A stretch of 64,000 nt of DNA from JAOTVV01 sp041602035 (GTDB lineage Bacteria > Gemmatimonadota > Gemmatimonadetes > Gemmatimonadales > GWC2-71-9): contig JBFIHA010000005.1 in the NCBI GenBank assembly GCA_041602035.1, positions 62,001-126,000 of the forward strand. Direction: 5' to 3'. Positions 49,390 through 57,694 of this stretch are shown one piece after another. The position numbers and the translations under genes were made by a program. The notes beneath the pieces were generated by a model. It saw only the letters and a program-made list of their open reading frames with translations, was not told the origin of the DNA and made no database searches. Within the stretch, counting starts at the first letter, position 1. Every line of letters starts with the position of its first letter.

Positions 49390-50829
49390 ATGTCGTCGTC
49401 GGCAATCGACCAACATGTCAAGCAGCCCTACAAGTACGGGTGGTCCACCGACATCGAGTCGGAGCTCGCCCCAAAAGGGCTGAACGAAGACATCATTCGG
49501 CTCATTTCGGAGAAGAAGGGAGAGCCGGACTGGATGCTCCAATGGCGGCTCAAGGCCTATCGGAACTGGCTGACGATGACAGAGCCGACGTGGGCCAACG
49601 TGACCTATCCGCCCATCGACTACCAAGCGATCCACTACTACGCGGCACCGAAGAAGCAGGAAGGGCCGAAGAGCCTCGAGGAGGTGGACCCGAAGCTCAT
49701 CGAGACCTTCGAGAAGCTGGGAATTCCGCTTCAGGAGCAGAAACGGCTGACCGGTGTTGCCGTGGATGCGGTGTTCGACAGCGTGTCGGTTGCCACGACG
49801 TTCAAGGAGGAGCTCAAGAAGTACGGGGTGATCTTCTTACCGATCTCCGAGGCCATTCAGGAGCACCCCGATTTGGTGCGGCAGTACATCGGCTCCGTCG
49901 TGCCACCGAACGACAACTTCTTTGCCGCCCTCAACTCGGCTGTGTTCACCGACGGGTCGTTCGTGTACGTGCCGAAGGGGGTCAAGTGCCCGCTGGAGCT
50001 CTCGACCTACTTCCGCATCAACGCGCTCGCAACCGGTCAGTTCGAGCGCACGCTCATTGTTGCGGATGAAGGCAGCTACGTGAGCTACCTCGAGGGCTGC
50101 TCCGCTCCGATGCGCGATGAAAACCAGCTCCACGCGGCGGTCGTCGAGTTGGTCGCGCACGAGAATGCGCAGATCAAGTATTCGACGATCCAGAATTGGT
50201 TTCCGGGAGACGAACAGGGCAAGGGTGGCATCTACAACTTCGTCACCAAGCGTGGTCGCTGCATGGGCACCAACTCGAAGATCTCGTGGACACAGGTCGA
50301 GACGGGGTCGGCGATCACGTGGAAATACCCCAGCTGCATTCTCGAGGGAGACAACTCCATTGGTGAGTTCTACTCGGTGGCGGTGACCAACAATCACCAG
50401 CAGGCCGATACCGGCACCAAGATGATACACATCGGGAAGAACACGCGTAGCACTATCGTCTCGAAGGGAATTTCAGCCGGTCGCAGTCAGAACACGTATC
50501 GGGGCGAAGTGAAGATCATGAAGGGGGCCGAAGACGCCCGCAACTACTCGCAGTGCGACTCGATGCTCATCGGTGATCAGTGTGGCGCCCACACGTTCCC
50601 GTACATCGACGTGCGCAATCCGTCGGCCATCATGGAGCACGAGGCGACCACGTCGAAGGTCGGGGAAGACCAGATCTTCTACTGCCTACAGCGAGGCTTG
50701 TCGGAGGAAGATGCCGTCTCGCTGATCGTGAACGGGTTCTGCAAAGAGGTGTTCCGGGAGCTGCCGATGGAGTTCGCCGTGGAAGCCACGCGGCTTTTGG
50801 CCATAAGCCTGGAGGGAAGCGTCGGGTAG
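49390..50829 (+). CDS. sufB: Fe-S cluster assembly scaffold SufB
   Basis: 479 residues; ATG abuts the sufR stop. Seen: N-terminal part (KYGWSTDIESELAPKGL), a long beta-helix core with FVYVPKGVKCPLELSTYFRIN, GSYVSYLEGCSAP, KYSTIQNW and GDQCGAHTFPYIDVRNP, and a C-terminal helical part ending VEATRLLAISLEGSVG. Known: SufB receives sulfur and, with SufC and SufD, builds the cluster on the scaffold. All family hallmarks and length are normal. Confidence 0.97.
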   Translation: MSSSAIDQHVKQPYKYGWSTDIESELAPKGLNEDIIRLISEKKGEPDWMLQWRLKAYRNWLTMTEPTWANVTYPPIDYQAIHYYAAPKKQEGPKSLEEVDPKLIETFEKLGIPLQEQKRLTGVAVDAVFDSVSVATTFKEELKKYGVIFLPISEAIQEHPDLVRQYIGSVVPPNDNFFAALNSAVFTDGSFVYVPKGVKCPLELSTYFRINALATGQFERTLIVADEGSYVSYLEGCSAPMRDENQLHAAVVELVAHENAQIKYSTIQNWFPGDEQGKGGIYNFVTKRGRCMGTNSKISWTQVETGSAITWKYPSCILEGDNSIGEFYSVAVTNNHQQADTGTKMIHIGKNTRSTIVSKGISAGRSQNTYRGEVKIMKGAEDARNYSQCDSMLIGDQCGAHTFPYIDVRNPSAIMEHEATTSKVGEDQIFYCLQRGLSEEDAVSLIVNGFCKEVFRELPMEFAVEATRLLAISLEGSVG

Positions 50830-50884
50830 GCGGATACGCCTCCGGGGCACACAACTCATGACTCAACACCATGGACGATCGAAC

Positions 50885-51643
50885 ATGCTCGAAGTGAAGA
50901 ACCTGCATGCCCGCATCGAGGGGGTCGAGATCCTGAAGGGGGTGGATCTGACCGTGAAGCGCGGTGAAGTTCACGCGATCATGGGACCGAACGGGTCCGG
51001 CAAGAGCACGTTTGCGCAGGTGCTCGCGGGACACCCTGCCTATGAAGTGACCGGTGGAACGATAGCGTTTGAGGGGAAGGACGTGCTGGAGATGGCGGCC
51101 GACGAGCGTGCCCGCGCCGGTATGTTCCTCGCGTTTCAGTATCCGATCGCGATCCGGGGCATCACGAACGCCTATTTCCTCCAGTCGGCCGTGAACGCCG
51201 TGCGGAAGGAGCAGGGCCTGGAGGAGCTGGACACGCTCGACTTCGCCGAGACGCTCGAACGCAAGCTCGAACTCATTGGCTGGGACGATAGTCTGATCCA
51301 CCGGGCTGTGAACGATGGGTTTTCCGGCGGCGAGAAGAAGCGTAACGAGATTCTACAACTCGCAGTGTTGGAGCCGAAGCTCGCCATCCTCGACGAGACC
51401 GACTCGGGGCTCGACATCGATGCGGTGAAGGCCGTGGCCGACGCGGTGAACACACTCCGGAGCCCAGATCGTTCCTTTGTCATCGTGACGCACTACGAGC
51501 GCATTCTCAACTACATCACCCCCGATCACGTCCACGTGCTGGCGGGTGGCAAGATCGTCCGGTCGGGCGGCATGAAGCTGGCGCTGGAGCTCGAGGCAAA
51601 GGGGTACGACTGGATCACCGAGGGTGCGGCGGTGGCGACATGA
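50885..51643 (+). CDS. sufC: Fe-S cluster assembly ATPase SufC
   Basis: 252 residues from ATG 50885; an earlier ATG at 50858 would add nine residues. Seen: Walker A GPNGSGKST, Q-loop FQYP, signature FSGGEKKRNEIL in place of LSGGQ (normal for SufC), Walker B LAILDETDSGLD, H-loop VTHYERIL. Known: soluble ABC ATPase of the SufBC2D complex. The FSGGEKKRNE signature is a reliable family marker. Confidence 0.97.
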   Translation: MLEVKNLHARIEGVEILKGVDLTVKRGEVHAIMGPNGSGKSTFAQVLAGHPAYEVTGGTIAFEGKDVLEMAADERARAGMFLAFQYPIAIRGITNAYFLQSAVNAVRKEQGLEELDTLDFAETLERKLELIGWDDSLIHRAVNDGFSGGEKKRNEILQLAVLEPKLAILDETDSGLDIDAVKAVADAVNTLRSPDRSFVIVTHYERILNYITPDHVHVLAGGKIVRSGGMKLALELEAKGYDWITEGAAVAT

Positions 51644-52995
51644 CGACGGCCGGCACCCCCAAGAGCGTGGCGGCGGAGCTGAAGGACGCCGCCGTGGCGT
51701 ACGTTGAGGCCCACGGGCGGTTTGCCGCGAACGGCGCAGCAGCTGCGCCCCAGTGGTTGAAGCGGCGTCGCGATCACGCCATTTCGCGATTCGCCACGGT
51801 TGGGTTTCCGAGCACGCGGCTCGAGGAGTGGCGCTTCACCGACGTCAAGGCGCTTGCGCGGACCTCGTTCACGTTGGCTGGTGCCGCAGACCCGAGCGGC
51901 CTGGAGCAGCACGTCTCGACCCACCTGCTTGGAGCGCCCGACCAACACGTCGCCGTCTTCGTGAACGGCCACTTCGCGCCGTCGCTCTCGAGACTCCAGC
52001 AACTCCCCTCTGGTGTGCTTGCCGGTAGTCTCGCCGATGCGCTTGGCCATGACGCCAGCCGCGTCGAGCACCTCCTCGGACAGCTCGCCTCCGACGACGC
52101 CAACCCCTTTACCGCGCTCAACACCGCCTTCGTCCATGACGGGGCGCTGCTGTTCGTCCCGAAGAACACGAAGGTCGAGCAACCGGTGCACTTCCTCTTC
52201 CTATCGGTTCCGGTGCCCGGCACGCCATCGGTGTGCCACCCGCGCAACCTGATGATTGTGGACCGTGGAGCACAGGCGACGGTATTGGAAACCTATGCCA
52301 CGGCCGGTGAAGGCACGTGTTGGACCAACGCGGTGACCGAGGTGTCGGTCGGCGAGAACGCGACGCTGGATGCGTATCGCCTTCAGCGGGAACGTGACGA
52401 CGCGTTCCATACCGCGGCGACCCACTCGCGTCAGGAACGGAGCAGCAACTACTCGTTCATCACGTTCGGGTTCGGTGGTGGCCTGACGCGGCACGACATC
52501 AGGGTCGTTCTCGACGGCGAAGGGGCGGACGCGACCCTCGACGGTCTCTCGCTGCTTCGTGGGCGCCAGCATACCGACTACCACACGACGCTCGAGCACG
52601 CCCAGCCCAACTGCACGAGTTGGGAGTACTTCAACGGTGTGTTCGACGATCGTGCCCATGGCGTCTTCAACGGGCGCATCATCGTGCGCCCCGGGGCCCA
52701 GAAGACGGACTCGAAACAGACGAACAACAACCTGCTGCTGTCCTCGTCGGCGCGCGCCGACAGCCAGCCCCAGTTGGAGATCTACGCGGACGACGTGAAG
52801 TGCACACATGGGGCAACCCTGGGGCCGATCGATGACGATCACGTCTTCTACCTCCAAAGCCGAGGCCTCTCGGCGGAGGAAGCCAGGGACCTCCTGACGT
52901 ACGGCTTCAGCTCCGAGATCCTGAACGCCGTGAAGTCGGTAGCGCTCAAGGCGGCGCTGGACGGCCTGGTTCGACACTGGCTGGCGGAGGCCTAG
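51640..52995 (+). CDS. sufD: Fe-S cluster assembly protein SufD
   Basis: 451 residues, ATG overlapping the sufC stop (ATGA). Seen: N-terminal helical part (RRRDHAISRFATVGFPSTRLEEWRFTD), beta-helix core, and the conserved C-terminal part: DGLSLLRGRQHTDYHTTLEHAQPNCTSW, FNGRIIVRPGAQKTDSKQ, VKCTHGATLGPIDDDHVFYLQSRGL. Known: pairs with SufB as heterodimer on two SufC. Normal length. Confidence 0.96.
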   Translation: MTTAGTPKSVAAELKDAAVAYVEAHGRFAANGAAAAPQWLKRRRDHAISRFATVGFPSTRLEEWRFTDVKALARTSFTLAGAADPSGLEQHVSTHLLGAPDQHVAVFVNGHFAPSLSRLQQLPSGVLAGSLADALGHDASRVEHLLGQLASDDANPFTALNTAFVHDGALLFVPKNTKVEQPVHFLFLSVPVPGTPSVCHPRNLMIVDRGAQATVLETYATAGEGTCWTNAVTEVSVGENATLDAYRLQRERDDAFHTAATHSRQERSSNYSFITFGFGGGLTRHDIRVVLDGEGADATLDGLSLLRGRQHTDYHTTLEHAQPNCTSWEYFNGVFDDRAHGVFNGRIIVRPGAQKTDSKQTNNNLLLSSSARADSQPQLEIYADDVKCTHGATLGPIDDDHVFYLQSRGLSAEEARDLLTYGFSSEILNAVKSVALKAALDGLVRHWLAEA

Positions 52996-53009
52996 CGAGG
53001 AGCTGGGCC

Positions 53010-54266
53010 GTGCGCCAAGTCTCGACCCCCCTGGTCGCGACCCGCGCTCGGCGGGACGTGACGACGGTTCGGGAGGATTTCCCCGTCCTGTCCGGCACCG
53101 CGAACGGGCATCCTCTGGTCTACCTCGACAACGCTGCCACGAGCCAGAAGCCGCGCGCGGTGATCGAGGCCTTGACGCGGTTCTATCTGACCGAGAACGC
53201 CAACATTCACCGCGGTGTCCACGAGCTGAGCCAGCGCGCGACGCTCGCCTACGAGGCGGCCCGCGGCAAAGTCCAGCGCTTCCTCAACGCCGCCGATCCG
53301 CACGAGGTGGTCTTTGTGCGTGGCGCGACCGAGGCGATCAACTTGGTCGCGTCGAGCTTCGGTCGGGTGCGGTTTCGCCAGGGCGACGAGGTCGTGGTCT
53401 CGGCTATGGAGCACCATTCGAACCTCGTGCCATGGCAAATGGCCTGTGAGATCGCGCGCGCGCGGCTCCGTGTCATCCCGATGTCGGACACGGGAGAGTT
53501 GGACCTCGATGCACTGCGCCAGCTCGTCAACGAGCGGACTCGCCTCGTTGCCGTGGTCCACGTGTCGAACTCCTTGGGGACGATCAATCCAATTCAGGAG
53601 ATCGTCCGTGTGGCCCATGAGGCCGGGGTCCCCGTCCTGGTCGACGGTGCCCAGGCCGCCCCCCACATGCCGATCGACGTCCAGGACCTCGATGCGGACT
53701 TCTACGCGCTCTCCGGACACAAAATGTTCGGCCCCACCGGTATCGGTGTGCTCTACGGCAAGGCGAAGCTGTTGGAGGCGATGCCCCCGTATCAGGGGGG
53801 TGGGGAGATGATTCGCTCTGTTACCTTCGAGAAGACGACGTATGCGCCCCTGCCAGCCAAATTCGAAGCGGGTACGCCGCACATCGCCGGTGCCATCGGT
53901 TTGGGAGCAGCCGTGGATTACCTGCGGGGGCTGTCGTGGGACTGGATCCAACATCACGAGCACGACCTCTTGGAGTACGCGACCGCACAATTACGGGACG
54001 TGCCCGGCCTACGGATCGTCGGAACGGCCACGCGCAAAGCCGCCGTGATCTCGTTCGTCCTCGATGGTGTGCACGCGCACGATATCGGAACCATCCTGGA
54101 CCAGCGTGGGATTGCCATCAGGACCGGACACCACTGCACGCAGCCCGTCATGGACCGCCTCGGCCTACCGGCCACGGCGCGGGCTTCCTTTGCCGTCTAC
54201 AACACGCGTGACGAGGTCGAGGCCCTGGTGCGCGGAGTCCAGGAAGTCCGATCGGTGTTCGGCTGA
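53010..54266 (+). CDS. sufS: Cysteine desulfurase SufS
   Basis: 418 residues, GTG start 14 bases after sufD. Seen: YLDNAATSQKP opening, HHSNLVPW, PLP lysine (about 238) in ALSGHKMFGPTG, catalytic Cys376 in RTGHHCTQP, and the usual final helix. Known: group II desulfurase that takes sulfur from cysteine as persulfide and hands it to SufU. Normal length. Confidence 0.96.
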   Translation: MRQVSTPLVATRARRDVTTVREDFPVLSGTANGHPLVYLDNAATSQKPRAVIEALTRFYLTENANIHRGVHELSQRATLAYEAARGKVQRFLNAADPHEVVFVRGATEAINLVASSFGRVRFRQGDEVVVSAMEHHSNLVPWQMACEIARARLRVIPMSDTGELDLDALRQLVNERTRLVAVVHVSNSLGTINPIQEIVRVAHEAGVPVLVDGAQAAPHMPIDVQDLDADFYALSGHKMFGPTGIGVLYGKAKLLEAMPPYQGGGEMIRSVTFEKTTYAPLPAKFEAGTPHIAGAIGLGAAVDYLRGLSWDWIQHHEHDLLEYATAQLRDVPGLRIVGTATRKAAVISFVLDGVHAHDIGTILDQRGIAIRTGHHCTQPVMDRLGLPATARASFAVYNTRDEVEALVRGVQEVRSVFG

Positions 54267-54757
54267 TGGCGGATCTTCGCGAGCTGTATCAGCAGGTGGT
54301 GCTCGACCACAACCGCAGCCCACGCAATTTCAAGAAGCTCCCCAATGCCAACCGCACGGCGGAGGGCACGAACCCGCTGTGCGGGGACGAGATCACGTTG
54401 TACCTGGTTGTGACCGACGATGTGATCGAGGACGTGGGGTTTCAAGGAACCGGCTGCGCGATCTCGCAGGCGTCGGCGTCACTGATGACCGCGGCGGTGA
54501 AAGGGAAGACCCGGGCCGAGGCCGAAGCGCTTTTCCAGGCGTTCCATGCGATGGTGACCGGCCCCCCCAACGCCGCGGCCAACCACGAGATGCTCGGCAA
54601 ACTGGCTGCCCTGTCGGGCGTGCGGCAGTTTCCGGTCCGTGTGAAGTGCGCCAACCTGCCCTGGCATACCTTACACGAAGCGCTCGCTGGTTCGGGCGGC
54701 ACCGTGTCTACCGAGGACCGTGGCGCCGACACGCGGGGTGAGCCGACGGCTCGATGA
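54266..54757 (+). CDS. sufU: Sulfur-transfer protein SufU
   Basis: 163 residues; TGATG overlap with sufS. Seen: Cys39 and Asp41 in PLCGDE, Cys64 in GTGCAIS, Cys128 in VKCANLPW. These are the zinc/persulfide residues of Bacillus-type SufU at nearly the same positions, with the SufU insertion between the second and third site. Known: zinc-bound acceptor of the SufS persulfide rather than a scaffold. The last 20 residues are a non-conserved tail. Confidence 0.95.
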   Translation: MADLRELYQQVVLDHNRSPRNFKKLPNANRTAEGTNPLCGDEITLYLVVTDDVIEDVGFQGTGCAISQASASLMTAAVKGKTRAEAEALFQAFHAMVTGPPNAAANHEMLGKLAALSGVRQFPVRVKCANLPWHTLHEALAGSGGTVSTEDRGADTRGEPTAR

Positions 54758-55077
54758 CGGGGTTCGTAAGAGCGATAGCGTTCGGCGACCTCCCCGACGG
54801 TGTGCCTCGGAGCGTGACCCTGCCCGACGAGCGTCGGGTGTGTTTGGTCCGAGTGGGACAACGAGTGTTCGCGGTCGACGACCGGTGCTCGCACGCCGAC
54901 TTCCCCATGGGCGACGGGGATCTGGTGGACGATTTCGTGATCGAGTGCGCGCTGCACGGTGCCCAGTTCGACGTCCGAACCGGCGAGGTGCTCGAGCCAC
55001 CGGCCGACGAACCGCTACCGACCTACGAGGTGAAGGTGGAAGGAGATGCGGTGTGGGTCGGAGGGCCGGCGTCGTAG
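54754..55077 (+). CDS. Rieske-type [2Fe-2S] ferredoxin
   Basis: 107 residues, ATGA overlap with sufU. Seen: cluster ligands in DRCSHADFPM (Cys, His) and ECALHGAQFD (Cys, His), separated by 15 residues, and the usual beta fold (VFAVDDRCSH, FDVRTGEVLEPPADEPLPTYEV). Known: soluble Rieske proteins of this size occur as NirD-like or dioxygenase ferredoxins and at the end of suf operons. Inferred: an Fe-S client or electron donor for the SUF machinery. Confidence 0.93.
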   Translation: MTGFVRAIAFGDLPDGVPRSVTLPDERRVCLVRVGQRVFAVDDRCSHADFPMGDGDLVDDFVIECALHGAQFDVRTGEVLEPPADEPLPTYEVKVEGDAVWVGGPAS

Positions 55078-55165
55078 CAGCCAACATCGCAGCGCACTCC
55101 TCTTCCCATCGAGACCAATGTGCCTGGGGGTGATCGCCGTGCAGCGGCCACCCGTCGGCGATCGT

Positions 55166-55184
55166 GCGCCCCTCACCGGGGCGC
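55166..55184 (+). terminator. Possible terminator after the suf operon
   Basis: GCGCCCC-TCACC-GGGGCGC, a 7-bp perfect stem, then GTTTCG. It stands 89 bases after the Rieske stop in the 293-base spacer (55078-55370). A second perfect hairpin (GGCGCGG-TT-CCGCGCC, 55289-55304) lies nearer the ABC operon. The T-run is too short for certainty. Confidence 0.4.
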
Positions 55185-55370
55185 GTTTCGCTTCATGGCG
55201 TCGCCCCTTCGGCCACACGGCCCGCTGCGCGGCACGTCGCGCTCGTGCGCCACTGATGTCGTGCACAAAGGGACGTGGACGATTGTGAGGCGCGGTTCCG
55301 CGCCGCGGGGTCCAGTCAGTATTGTATAGCGGCACCTCCCGTCTTCCCGACAGCGGGGCAGAGGAGATCC

Positions 55371-56333
55371 ATGGACAACCGGCTGGTGATTGAGGCGCAG
55401 GGAATCACAAAGCGATTTGCCGGACACACCGCGGTCCGGAACCTGTCGCTCCAGATACCTTCGGGCTCCGTGTACGGACTGCTCGGACCCAATGGTGCCG
55501 GCAAGACGACGACGATTCGCATGCTGATGAACATCATCGTCCCGGATCAGGGCCGGATCAGGTTGTTCGGGTTGGAAGATTCGGGTCGAGATCTCAGCCA
55601 CCGCATCGGCTACCTGCCGGAGGAGCGAGGGCTGTACCGGAAGATGCGAGTACTGGACTTGGTCACGTTTTTGGCCGAAGCCAAAGGCGTGGCCCGAAGG
55701 ACGGCTCGCCAAGAAGGCACCCAGTGGCTCGATCGTCTCGGGTTGAGCGATTGGATCCGGAAGCCGGTGAGTGACCTCTCCAAGGGTATGCAACAGAAGG
55801 TCCAGTTCATTTCCACCATCGTGCATCGACCCGAACTGCTGATTCTAGACGAGCCCTTCTCCGGCTTCGATCCGGTGAACACGCAGTTGATGAAGGACAT
55901 CGTGCTGGAGTTGGGACGACGCGGGACCACGGTGCTGTTCTCGACGCACATCATGGAGCAGGCGGAGAAGCTCTGTGATTCCGTGTGCATCATCGCGCGT
56001 GGCGAGAAGGTACTCGACGGCCGACTGTCCGATGTCAAGCGGCATCATGGGGGACTGCACGTGATTCTCGCGGTCGAGCGTGGGGTCGACTCGGTGCACG
56101 CGCTGTTGTCCGATCGCGCGCTCGTGGCGAAAGCCGACAACTATGGCTCCTACGCCGAAGTCGAGCTCGTGGCAGGCTCCGACCCGCAACAGCTGCTCGA
56201 GGCCTTGCTGAGAGCGGGGGCAAGGGTGCGGCGATTCGAGATCGCCGAACCCACGCTCAACAAGATCTTCATCGACATCGTCGGCGCAGATGCCGCGGCA
56301 CCACGCGCAGAGGAGGACCGGTCGCATGCGTAA
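55371..56333 (+). CDS. ABC transporter ATP-binding protein, NatA-like
   Basis: 320 residues from ATG 55371 (GAGGAG upstream). The frame is open 32 codons further but without ribosome site. Seen: Walker A GPNGAGKTTT, signature LSKGMQQK, Walker B LLILDEPFSGFD, H-loop FSTHIMEQAE, and a C-terminal domain ending FEIAEPTLNKIFIDIVG. Known: the LSKGMQQK signature and this tail are typical of the NatA Na+-exporting ATPase and its relatives. Pairs with the permease below; the substrate (Na+ or drug) is open. Confidence 0.9.
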   Translation: MDNRLVIEAQGITKRFAGHTAVRNLSLQIPSGSVYGLLGPNGAGKTTTIRMLMNIIVPDQGRIRLFGLEDSGRDLSHRIGYLPEERGLYRKMRVLDLVTFLAEAKGVARRTARQEGTQWLDRLGLSDWIRKPVSDLSKGMQQKVQFISTIVHRPELLILDEPFSGFDPVNTQLMKDIVLELGRRGTTVLFSTHIMEQAEKLCDSVCIIARGEKVLDGRLSDVKRHHGGLHVILAVERGVDSVHALLSDRALVAKADNYGSYAEVELVAGSDPQQLLEALLRAGARVRRFEIAEPTLNKIFIDIVGADAAAPRAEEDRSHA

Positions 56334-57600
56334 GATCTGGGTTGTGGTGCGCCGAGAGTTCGTGGAGAAGGTCCGCAACAAATGGTTCATCATTTCCACG
56401 GTGCTCGGGCCGCTGCTCATGGCGTCGTTCGTCGTGTTGCCGATTCTGATGGCGGAACGGGGCGGCGCCGACCGGCGCATCGTCGTGGTCGATCTCGGGA
56501 CTGAGGGGCTCGCCGACCGGCTGGTGAGAACACTCCGGCCACCCGGACCAGTGTCGGCAACGTTGCTGCCGGCCGAGGTTGCTGACCTCACCCGTGTAGC
56601 AGATTCGCTCACCGCACTCGTTGGAGTCAAGGAGATCGACGGGTATCTAATCATCTCGGACGAGGCCGTGGAAGACGGCATGGCGGAGTATCGTGGGTCG
56701 AATGTCTCGTCCATGGCGGACATGCAGATCCTCGAGCGTGTGCTGCGAGAAACGGTCATGACCGAGCGCCTGGGACGCGCCGGCGTGGATGCAGGCGTTG
56801 TGCAGCAGGCCCGCATTCCGGTTCGTATGCGCACCTTGAGCATCCGAGGGGGCAAGGTCACGGAAGGCTCGGGCGAGTCGGCATTCATTCTCGCGTACGC
56901 CGTGTGGCTAGTGTTGTACATGGCGATCCTCCTCTACGGTGTGCAGGTAATGGGCGCCGTGGTGGAGGAGAAGACCTCACGGGTGATCGAGTTGCTGATC
57001 TCCAGCCTCCGACCGTTCCAGTTGCTGGCAGGCAAGGTCGTCGGCGTGGGCGCTGTGGGGCTGTTTCAGCTGGCCATCTGGGGTGTCTGCGCCTGGCTGT
57101 TGTTTCAAGAGCGGGAACTGGTGCTGCGGCTGGTCGGCATCGACGCGGGGCCGGCCGGTGGGTTTGCCTTCCCCGCCGTTCCCCTGGAAACGATCGTTAT
57201 CGTGCTGACGTACTTCCTGCTGGGGTATTTCCTATACGCCGCGATGTTCGCCGCCGTCGGGGCGATGTCCAACTCCGACGCGGAGGCGCGACAGGCGCAG
57301 ACGCCGGTCATCATGCTGCTCATTATTCCCACGGTGCTGATGCTGGGGATCCTGCAGCAACCAGATGGGGGTATGGCGGTGAGTCTGTCGCTGATCCCGT
57401 TTTGTTCGCCGATCGCGATGCCCGTACGCTGGGCTGCGGCCACGGTGCCCATCGAGGAGCTCGCGCTTTCGATCGCGTTTCTCGTCATCGCGCTACTCCT
57501 GGTGGTGTGGGTGGCCGCGAGGATCTATCGGGTGGGCATTCTCATGTACGGGAAGCGTCCGAGCCCCAAGGAACTGTGGCGGTGGGTACGCACCACGTAG
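56326..57600 (+). CDS. ABC-2 type permease, NatB-like
   Basis: 424 residues from ATG 56326, overlapping the ATPase gene by eight bases. Seen: N-terminal helix with RREFVEKVRNKWFIISTVLG, a large periplasmic loop (about 45-195), then five or six helices (LAYAVWLVLYMAIL, VVGVGAVGLFQLAIW, TIVIVLTYFLLGYFLYAA, VIMLLIIPTVLMLGI, LALSIAFLVIALLLVVWVAARI) and the EEKTSRVIELLISS motif of ABC-2 exporters. Role: channel-forming half of the exporter in the inner membrane. Confidence 0.92.
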   Translation: MRKIWVVVRREFVEKVRNKWFIISTVLGPLLMASFVVLPILMAERGGADRRIVVVDLGTEGLADRLVRTLRPPGPVSATLLPAEVADLTRVADSLTALVGVKEIDGYLIISDEAVEDGMAEYRGSNVSSMADMQILERVLRETVMTERLGRAGVDAGVVQQARIPVRMRTLSIRGGKVTEGSGESAFILAYAVWLVLYMAILLYGVQVMGAVVEEKTSRVIELLISSLRPFQLLAGKVVGVGAVGLFQLAIWGVCAWLLFQERELVLRLVGIDAGPAGGFAFPAVPLETIVIVLTYFLLGYFLYAAMFAAVGAMSNSDAEARQAQTPVIMLLIIPTVLMLGILQQPDGGMAVSLSLIPFCSPIAMPVRWAAATVPIEELALSIAFLVIALLLVVWVAARIYRVGILMYGKRPSPKELWRWVRTT

Positions 57601-57694
57601 CTTGATCGCCGGGACGATCGACAACCGAGCTCCACCCTTGCCGCGGTCGCAGGCCTAACGCCTTCGGCCGCGGGCGGTCTATCTTTCCCGCCGC

